Source: Moniliophthora roreri
Taxonomy: Eukaryota > Basidiomycota > Agaricomycetes > Agaricales > Marasmiaceae
Reading direction: 5' to 3'
NCBI GenBank assembly: GCA_001466705.2
Contig: LATX02000209.1
Coordinates: 62,001 to 126,000, forward strand
DNA length: 64,000 nt
Shown here: positions 56,849-64,000 of the stretch, one piece after another
Numbering within the stretch: the stretch's first letter is position 1
Layout of the letters: each line of letters begins with the position of its first letter
Made by a program: the position numbers and the translations under genes
The notes under the pieces: model-generated
Told to the model about the DNA's origin: nothing
The model's database searches: none
Seen by the model: the letters and a program-made list of their open reading frames with translations, nothing else

Positions 56849-58798
56849 ACGTTGGACATTGTTGGAGGGTTTCGGCTTCACTTTTTTACACTCGACTCGG
56901 TCTTTTGTTTTCCTGTTCTGTATTGTATTCTGTACATTTATCTCATCGATTATATTTATAATCTCACATTATAAACTCCAAAAGCCCTACCTCTAGTGTG
57001 TCATTCAGAAGAAGAGCAAGACTTGCGATCAAAGGCGATGTAGACCTATTAAGTCTTGACCACCACCATGATGCTTCCCCCTGCATCACCACGTACGCTT
57101 TCAACTCATTGCACAACGCGTGACCTGACGGCGTACCACAAACCCAGGAGGAGAAAAACGACTCGTTCAGTTTGGTATCAGGTACTAGGTGCGTTTCTTC
57201 CTCTCGTTTCCTTTTCCAAGCCAACTCTTTTCTTCCCAGATAATCACGGAACGCCCTTCCCAACTTGAGCAACCCCCCACCCCAAGACGCATGGAACTCT
57301 CTCTTGGCGGTAGCGTGGTCGGCACGATTCCTGTAATCTCCATCCTATTCCCACTTCCTTTCCCAACAGGCCACCACGATTCCTTTGTTGATAAGACGGA
57401 CAGGCTCATTATGTATTAATACGTCGATGAGTGTGCCCTCTTCAACACCGCAGTGTGACCTGTCTCAAAAGTCGGAACTTGGAGGTCCTTTCTTCTCTCT
57501 CTCTCTCTCTCCCGGAGTGAAGGTGGCATCTTCCGATTTCGAGGTTTGGATAGAGCAAGGACTTTTTCTTTCCTTCTTGTCCCAGGTGCCGGTAGTCATT
57601 GGTTTCGAGATCGTTCGTTTGTTGGCCCCCCCCCCCCCCCCCCCCTTCGGCGCCTTTGTCTGTGTCAACGGTGGCGGTGGCGTGTTTTTATCGTTCCTCG
57701 TTCCAATTCTTTATTCGGGGGGTATATTGGGTATCATTGAATCACTATACAGCAATAGTGCTCTTTTTTCCCTGAAGACTCCGAGCTACCAGCAACAAGG
57801 TGTTTCAATTGTTTCGTTCTGAATGGGAAATTGGAGGGCGCATGGGACAATTACATCTACGGGCACAGTTGCTGTCTCTGGGGATCCGGTCTTTGTTGCG
57901 CTTCCTGGAGGTTCCAAGCAGGAAGGTGTGTTATTATGGGATCTACTCTCTTGAACAGCGCATGGGGCGATTTGCGCTACGATCTCAACCACTCGGGCCT
58001 CGATGTTGCTCTCCGATATCCCTTGAACTTGTGTCCCCGTTGCCTACCTTTGACCTTTTCACTAGGGCTGAGCCTTGTTCCGTTGCGTTCAAGTTCCTTT
58101 CCTTATGTCCGTTGCTGGAAGTTGGTTCCTGATAGCAACCAGGCCTCAGACCACTCGCCAGTTGTTCCGGTTCTGGTTCTTGCGGTATTTGCGGTATATA
58201 TGTACAGTTCTTTGAATACAAAAAGTACAAAAATCCCGCTATTGTTACGCTCATAAACGAATTTCGAACGTAGTTCCCGAAACATCATCAATCAACTTGA
58301 CGATGCCTCGCCTCCAGCGTCAGTGTGAGCTTGAACAGCTCCATCAATCAGTAACCAACCCAGCATCCCCACTATACAAGCCACCTTGTCGACAAATGAT
58401 CTGGTAGTCTTGCCCTTGCTGCAAATCCAAAGCAAACATCCGGGAGAATGATTTTCCAAGTCATGGTGGTATGGTACTGTAATCCTCGACTCATATCCGA
58501 GGCTTCAGCCAACAAGTTCAAGAGCCACGAACGGAACAATGCCCGTATATCCGAGTTCACAATGCAACACCCTCCCTGGACTCGACCCGTCGCCACTGGG
58601 TATAAACAGCATCAGCATTAACAATGGCAAAAGGAAACAAAGGGGGGGGACACGACCCAACTCGGAATCACATCGCACGAGCCGTTCCGGGGAATAGATT
58701 GGGATAAGAGCAGCTCAAGGTGCATTAGGGCGTGTATGTGTATGTGTATAGCTGTATCGGGAGGCATCAAGAATCAGAATCGATATATGGACGGTGGC
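56849..58798. other. Gene-poor interval with homopolymer tracts
   Basis: About 1.95 kb downstream of H2B. Overlapping frames (for example 57385-57822, 57831-58256) have biased, non-domain composition. There is a CT repeat around 57491-57512 and a C20 run at 57626-57645. No gene supported. Confidence 0.4.
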
Positions 58799-59205
58799 TC
58801 ATCTGGATCTCTGGAAGTAAATGGTTGATGCCTTAATGATACCAGACTGGGGCGTCATGGTGGACGTCGGTTTGGAAACGACTTTTCGGTCGATGGTAAA
58901 TGTAAATGTTGTCAGGCCTGAGCGCTGAGCAACCCAGATTCTAGAGAACCGTACCTCGTAGGGGACTCTGCGGACTATGACAGTATCGTTTGCTAGTCAT
59001 TCAACCCTGTATAGTGCGTCATTGTGGGCAGAACAGTGATATCATCTGCGAGGGCCTTTCTTCTTTTGTCCGTCGCTGCGAATTCAAACGCTACGACGTT
59101 TGGAAATGGATCGGTGAATGCGACTGAAAGACAATAGAAGGTGACATACTCACCAGCGAAACGCGTAGAACCTCCCTTAATGAGCACGTCTTCTGCCATC
59201 TTCAT
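58799..59205 (-). CDS. Small hypothetical protein, gene model unresolved
   Basis: Two protein-like exons are clear. From about 59199, MAEDVLIKGGSTRFA ends at a GTGAGT donor and resumes after TTTCAG as VAFTDPFPNVVAFEFAATDKRRKALADDIT. A second stretch reads NDTVIVRRVPYEVRFSRIWVAQRSGLTTFTFTIDRKVV, then SGIIKASTIYFQRSR with a TGA at 58799-58801. The join between DDIT and NDTVIV is not resolved: the obvious 43-bp intron (GTTCTG to GACTAG) leaves the wrong phase. Either another splice site is used or the gene is frameshifted. The FTDPFPNVVA pattern loosely recalls H-type lectin strands, but I do not claim that family. Confidence 0.4.
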
Positions 59206-59685
59206 TCGATTCCACGTCCAAAGGGGCGCTCCATATCATCTCTTTGTCTCCCAGGACTCCAAAGCGTGATTATATCCCACGCTTGAAAAGAGTACGATGC
59301 CTTGACAACTTGGTTCGAGGTGGGGATGTCCTGAGAGTTCTCGATTGAGGGCTGTAGTTTCAAGGACTAGATCAGTGGTAGGTGAGTATAAGAAATTCTT
59401 GCTATTTGCGATATCCCAGGAAGTCTCGTAGTCAAGCCCTTTGGTATGTTTGATGAGGATACTGTATAAGAGAACCAGTGTGCTTGCAGTATGTCACTGG
59501 ATAAGTGCTTCGTGTGAATATTGTTGCCCAAACCCGGTCACCTTCACGACCCGTCACCTCTTTTTGCGTTTTCCGTGCCGGTAGGATACAAGAAAGGATC
59601 TTGGATTGGTGATAATCGGGACCCTGGTGCGTATCTGACTTGCTCCCAAGTAGTCTAGTTGACTGATCATCTCACAGAACTGAGA
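59206..59685. promoter_or_regulatory. Divergent upstream region
   Basis: 480 bp between the small hypothetical gene and the two-repeat protein gene. No specific element assigned. Confidence 0.3.
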
Positions 59686-61108
59686 ATGCTGCTACTACTC
59701 AGACCCTGCCATAGGATAGTCTCAAATGCCAGTCATTTAGGATATTTTTTCGCGATTCGCCATGCCAGTGCAAGAAATGGACCTGGAAGACCATCCCACA
59801 TCATCCGCACATTGTCACCCGAGAGGCTGCTTCCAAGCGATTTGGTAGACTTTTCCGACTTCAACGTGGCGTCCGTAAAGCTCTTCAAAGATGACCAGGA
59901 GAGTGCCATAATAAATTATACCCAACCACACGGATGTCGACACATCAATTTTCCGCAGGCGACCAAAGGCTTCCTTTATTTCCACCGTCCGGAACCCCAC
60001 ACGCCTTTCTTAGCTTCCAGTGTGCGTTTCCGCATCTGCGAAAGCCCAGGAACCTTCAGCACGGGAAACGACCTGTTACTTCCGAATGGAAAGCCCTGGG
60101 AAAAGTCGATGTGGTGGATGATTCAAACGGGATGGGCAGACTTGCTAGTAGAAAGTGGGGCAATCTCCCAAAAAGAACTCGAACTATGGCGGCCGTTTGC
60201 CGCCCCATACAGTACTGTCATTCGCACATTGTTGCCTGAGGAGTTGCTTCCGAGTGATCTGGTAGATTTGTCAGGCCTCGAACAACCGTACATGAAGCTC
60301 TTCACAGATAACCAGGAGAGTGCCATCATAAATTATACCCAACCACACGGATCTCGACCCATCCATTTTCCACCGGCGACCAAAGGCTTCCTTTATTTCC
60401 ATCGTCCGGAACCCCACACACCTTTGTTGGCCTGTAGTGTGCGTTTCCGCATCTGCGAAAGCCCAGAAACTTTCAGCGCAGGAAACGACCTGCTCTGTCC
60501 AGACGGAAGTCCCTGGCGAAAGTCCATGTGGTGGCTAGCTCGTAATGGATGGGCAGATTTGCTAGCAGAGCGCGAGATCATCTCCAAAACACAGCTGGAC
60601 AAATGCCGACCGCTAATCTCCACATGCAACCTTAGCAAAAGCAGAAGATTGGTTCATGCATTCTACCAACCATTTCCAGTGGTGGTCACCCAGTCCACCA
60701 CTTTCCTTATCGGCTTTTATGTCCTTGGAGAAGGATCTATGGTTCCCCTCACCATCCGTGGTCTGGGATCTTTCAGGCAATACCTAAAGAGAAAGGTCGG
60801 ACATGGTATTAAAGGTATGGTGGGCTCAAGATAACTTCTTGTAATGATACTGACTCTTGTTTAACAAAGGACGCATCGTATTGAACCTGCAAATTGAACA
60901 GGGGGGCGTATTACGACTATCACAAACAGTATCCTCTCCATACGGCGAATTCTTGAAGGAAGGAATGATACCCCCTTGCCTTTACGTCGCCAAGCAATGT
61001 TCTACACAGGTTTCTCATCTCTTTGACAGCCAGAAGATCGATCCTATCCGTTATGCGCTCGACATCCTGCAGGAGCACGAGAAGCGTTCTTCTTTGAGTG
61101 CATTTTGA
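59686..61108 (+). CDS. Two-repeat hypothetical protein (139-residue internal duplication)
   Basis: Two exons, 59686-60814 and 60870-61108, encode 455 residues. After a short lead come two tandem units. The first (59800-60216) runs from IIRTLSPERLLPSDLVDFSD through NYTQPHGCRHINFPQATKGF, LYFHRPEPHTPFLAS and VRFRICESP to KSMWWMIQTGWADLLVESGAIS. The second (60217-60633) repeats this from VIRTLLPEELLPSDLVDLSG. The units match at about three quarters of residues by eye. A C-terminal part (PLTIRGLGSFRQYLKRK, then GRIVLNLQIEQGGVL, CLYVAKQCSTQ) may be a separate domain. The unit resembles single-copy segments in agaricomycete hypothetical proteins; function unknown. No signal peptide or membrane helix is evident. 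Confidence 0.75.
59800..60633 (+). repeat. Two 417-bp in-frame tandem repeats
   Basis: Units 59800-60216 and 60217-60633 are exactly 417 bp each with no indel. Long identical DNA blocks remain, for example around AATTATACCCAACCACACGG. Confidence 0.9.
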
Positions 61109-61795
61109 CACTACTGCTCCGTTTGTTCGTGTTGGCGGGCTTGGATCGCTGTTATGAGCCTGGGATGTCACCAACACAGTCGCTCCATCGTTATATTGCA
61201 TCACAATCATGGGACCGGTCGTTCTTGCCCGTGCAGCGGTTCACTAACTGCCGCCTTCTCCAGCGGGGTTCTGCAGATGATACGCTACCCTTCTAGCAGC
61301 CGATTTTCGTTCCCGAATTGTCATCTACCCTGGGGGCATGCTTTCGTGCTATACAACTACCACATCCTTCAACGGACTATACTCACCCTAGATGGACGTT
61401 TGGACCGTGACGCTTTTAACGGTGGCTAGGGCTTTGTATACGACATAGTATGAGGGTACTTGATCGGGGCTCGGGAACTGTCGAAGGGGTGAGCTTCTAT
61501 CGTTTCTAAGGGCATGTATTCTCGGCGTTGCTGCTACCCACTCGTCTCTCTTTCGTAGCGTCGTAGTTGCCTCATGTTTACAAAATATCATTCATGAGGT
61601 CTCTTCTTGACTGAACGATAGCATGTGAATGAGTAAGGGACGCTGTACTATAGCAGCACAGCCACCAGAAGAGTCTTCCCTGCAACCACGACCCTCGAAA
61701 TCCGAAAACCTCGACTTGCAACTCAGTCCTTTGTAAGACCATTGTAATCTCTTTTGATACAACCACTAAACAACATCCTCGACAGCCTGAACACG
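61109..61795. other. Gene-free spacer
   Basis: About 690 bp with short random frames; contains the upstream region of the F-box gene. Confidence 0.4.
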
Positions 61796-63409
61796 ATGGA
61801 CTGTAAATTTCCCAGTGGCTTATCCATCATCGATTCGGGATATACACGATTTTCTCTCTCACCTCCAGAATGCCTGACCGTCACTCAACGCCTTCGCCAA
61901 GCTGAAGCAGGAATTCAAGAATGTGAAGACGAGACGAGGAGATTGATATTGGAAATTGCGTCACTGGAGAATAGGAGAAGAGGGTTGCAGAAATCGAGCC
62001 ATCTATGCCGTTTATTGCTATCGCCACTTCGAAAGATGCCGACGGAGATCCTATCAAGCATATTCACATCCTGCTGCGAGGAAAATGTGTTGTCACCTTG
62101 GTCGAGAAGGCCGCCGGTCATGTTACTTTCGGCGGTTTGCGCACGTTGGCGCGACATCGTCCTATCTACATCACAACTTTGGTCATCGTTCTCAATCATG
62201 CCCCCGAGCCAAATGGATGAACTCGTCGCAGGAAGCTTCCTATCTTCATTAGAACCGATTACAAGACTCTTCATGGAGCATTCAGAGACGGCACCGCTCT
62301 CGTTGGCTTTGGAATGGTGCCTACCCATTGAGCCCATTCTACCCGTGTTGACCCATTTTGCGGAGAACTGCAGACGTTGGTATAAGATCAGGTTCGAAGT
62401 ACGGCCCGAGGTTTGGGCAATCCCGGCTTTTAGGAACATCTCAGGAAACTTTCCGATGCTCAAGCAGCTTCATTTTACCGTCCACCATCATTTTTCCGAC
62501 CATCATCTTCCTGTTTTGGACATGCTCTCGACAGTCCCAGCACTCACAACTGTCAGCTGCATCCCCCGCGCTAAGATACCCACGTTACCCTGGGTGCAAA
62601 TCGCGGACCTCACGCTTTGGCATTCATACTCCGACGATGCCCTAGCCATCTTATCGCAATGTCACCATCTAAAGCACCTGACCTTGCAAAGCGTTGGAGA
62701 TCGTGATAGATGCGGTACGATACCAGTCTCAACTACTCTAGACAAGGTTCATTCATTGTCCGTCATCTCCGGAAGCCTGTACAATGGAGACGATTTTGGT
62801 TTCGTCTTTAAGTTTCTAACACTCCCCAGCCTTGTATCCGTCACCTTTGGCAGTAGTCAGCGCGTTAGCACCTGGGATTGGGTTAGGTGGCGTGAACGAC
62901 AGAAGCAGATACAGCAGTTTCTGTCTCGATCGCGGTGCAGCATTACTTCTCTCCGCCTGGAGTTACCAGAGTTGGATGACCATCAGGCCGTGGACCTCCT
63001 TCTACTGTTACCGACCGTAGGAACACTCTATCTCTACGATAAGGGACAAAGCATGAGGGAAGACACGGCAAAGAAATACAGAGTTATCACGCCATTTTTC
63101 CTACAACACCTCGTCGCTAAAGATTATTCCACGAACTTATCGCCTTTTCTACCCCGACTTGCGAACTTGACATTAGTCGTTCATAGCGGGTGCTTTGACG
63201 CCGAATCACTCTGCAATGCGATCATTTCCAGGTGGAAACCTGCTGCCGAAACTGGCGTATGCAGTTTGCAATCTGTCACGATCAGGGTTGCGGGAGAGGA
63301 TGCCTGCTTGGAGACGTTGTCGGCGGCTTTGAAGGATCCAATGAGTGGTGCTATAGGGCATCGTGTCTCCATATCACGCATCTCATCTGATGAGCTGCCA
63401 GAGTTTTGA
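61796..63409 (+). CDS. F-box protein
   Basis: Single-exon gene, 537 residues from ATG 61796. The N-terminus (MDCKFPSGLSIIDSGYTRF) is followed by a coiled coil (LRQAEAGIQECEDETRRLILEIASLENRRRGLQ). Then comes the F-box-like segment LSPLRKMPTEILSSIFTSCCEENVL...PPVMLLSAVCARWRDIVLSTSQLWSSF, the layout of a very large agaricomycete family. The C-terminal two thirds has leucine-rich-repeat-like strands (LTLWHSYSDDALAILSQCHHLKHLTLQSV). Such proteins recruit targets to SCF ubiquitin ligases through Skp1. The target is unknown. The end (RISSDELPEF) and 3' flank are copied at 37399-37760. Confidence 0.85.
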   Translation: MDCKFPSGLSIIDSGYTRFSLSPPECLTVTQRLRQAEAGIQECEDETRRLILEIASLENRRRGLQKSSHLCRLLLSPLRKMPTEILSSIFTSCCEENVLSPWSRRPPVMLLSAVCARWRDIVLSTSQLWSSFSIMPPSQMDELVAGSFLSSLEPITRLFMEHSETAPLSLALEWCLPIEPILPVLTHFAENCRRWYKIRFEVRPEVWAIPAFRNISGNFPMLKQLHFTVHHHFSDHHLPVLDMLSTVPALTTVSCIPRAKIPTLPWVQIADLTLWHSYSDDALAILSQCHHLKHLTLQSVGDRDRCGTIPVSTTLDKVHSLSVISGSLYNGDDFGFVFKFLTLPSLVSVTFGSSQRVSTWDWVRWRERQKQIQQFLSRSRCSITSLRLELPELDDHQAVDLLLLLPTVGTLYLYDKGQSMREDTAKKYRVITPFFLQHLVAKDYSTNLSPFLPRLANLTLVVHSGCFDAESLCNAIISRWKPAAETGVCSLQSVTIRVAGEDACLETLSAALKDPMSGAIGHRVSISRISSDELPEF

Positions 63410-63719
63410 GTACTATTGCGCAGATACCCTCTTGACCAGATATGCATTCCACCAGTATGTGATAATGCTTCGAAAAGATTTTATCAAGCTTCCTTTTACA
63501 CATATATCTATATCCTTCATACTTCTCCATTGTCCAGACTGTCTTCGGTCAAAAATCGATCTTGCTTTATAGATGTATCCCTCGTGCCTGAATGAATTTG
63601 ACTTGCATTTCATTCTGAGACCCGTTCACGCAGACAAGAGGTAGAAACGTTACTCATATATAACTAGCATTCAAGATAGTGAAAGATTACGAAGTTATAT
63701 AAAAATGGCAGTTCCTGAA

Positions 63720-64000
63720 TTAATATACATCCTCCACTATTCCTTCCCTGAAGCCCTTCCGATCCCAAAAACATAGCACCTCCGGAAGCTTATCGACCTC
63801 TCTCGCCAACCTCTTCGCTGTCAGAAATGCACTGCGCACAAATAGGGTCCCATCAATCTGCTCCGCTCCACTCAATTCGGTATTGGCAAAGAAACCTGCT
63901 GATATGGATCCGTAACGGGTAGCGCAAACGTACATTGCACGCTGGAACTTAGGTACGTGAACATCTGGGTGGACTATCGCTTGCGCGAAAATGTCAAGCC
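63720..64000 (-). CDS. Questin-oxidase-like protein, copy 3 (partial, cut by window end)
   Basis: Minus-strand C-terminus of a third family member. It reads LDIFAQAIVHPDVHVPKFQRAMYVCATRYGS, FFANTELSGAEQIDGTLFVRSAFLTAKRLAREVDKLP and CFWDRKGFREGIVEDVY, with the stop at 63720-63722. It matches copy 2 (ENTELSGAE-type region, KGVVGDVY end) more closely than copy 1. The rest lies beyond position 64000. It converges with the F-box gene 310 bp away. Confidence 0.88.
   Translation of the reverse strand, partial: LDIFAQAIVHPDVHVPKFQRAMYVCATRYGSISAGFFANTELSGAEQIDGTLFVRSAFLTAKRLAREVDKLPEVLCFWDRKGFREGIVEDVY

Noticed and set aside
57385..58256. Several ORFs of 110-145 codons downstream of H2B
   Set aside because: They run through the CT repeat and C20 tract or have no domain; composition suggests chance frames.

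Overview
The window reads as nuclear DNA of a mushroom-forming basidiomycete (Agaricomycetes). Genes are broken by many 45-60 bp introns with GTRNGY donors, CTNAY branch sites and YAG acceptors. The gene set includes a FunK1-type kinase relic, an F-box protein, GMC and S41 secreted enzymes, a DUF3455 protein, questin-oxidase-like proteins and a divergent H2A/H2B pair. CDS entries are given as genomic spans that include introns; exon joins were worked out by eye.

Layout. 0-14.4 kb: an agaricomycete protein with a C-terminal Cys/His motif, a decayed kinase, a secreted GMC oxidoreductase, a Dus1-like tRNA-dihydrouridine synthase, a secreted S41-type protease and a secreted DUF3455 protein. 14.4-18.7 kb: almost empty. 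18.7-27.8 kb: a divergent pair of sugar/polyol dehydrogenases (zinc MDR and KduD-like SDR), an unrecognised multi-exon gene and homoserine dehydrogenase. 28.7-37.8 kb: a region of inverted duplications with a truncated and an intact EamA/DMT transporter head to head, then two questin-oxidase-like genes head to head. A third questin-oxidase copy is cut by the right edge, next to an F-box gene whose 3' end was co-duplicated to 37.7 kb.

40-53 kb is a sharply different block: AT-rich and strongly CpG-depleted, made of transposon debris. It holds a PIF/Harbinger element (42519-51085) with matching terminal inverted repeats, a 3-bp target duplication, a split DDE transposase and a Myb-like second ORF. 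It also holds a Tc1/mariner-type MITE, a RecQ-like helicase relic and a broken lineage-specific gene. A single N at 44152 joins two near-identical 1111-bp stretches, which looks like an unmerged assembly overlap. 53-64 kb returns to ordinary composition with histones H2A and H2B, a protein built from two 139-residue repeats, the F-box protein and the third questin-oxidase copy.

No canonical biosynthetic cluster or defence system is evident. The most notable content is the duplication history of the questin-oxidase/transporter/F-box genes and the methylation-scarred transposon island.
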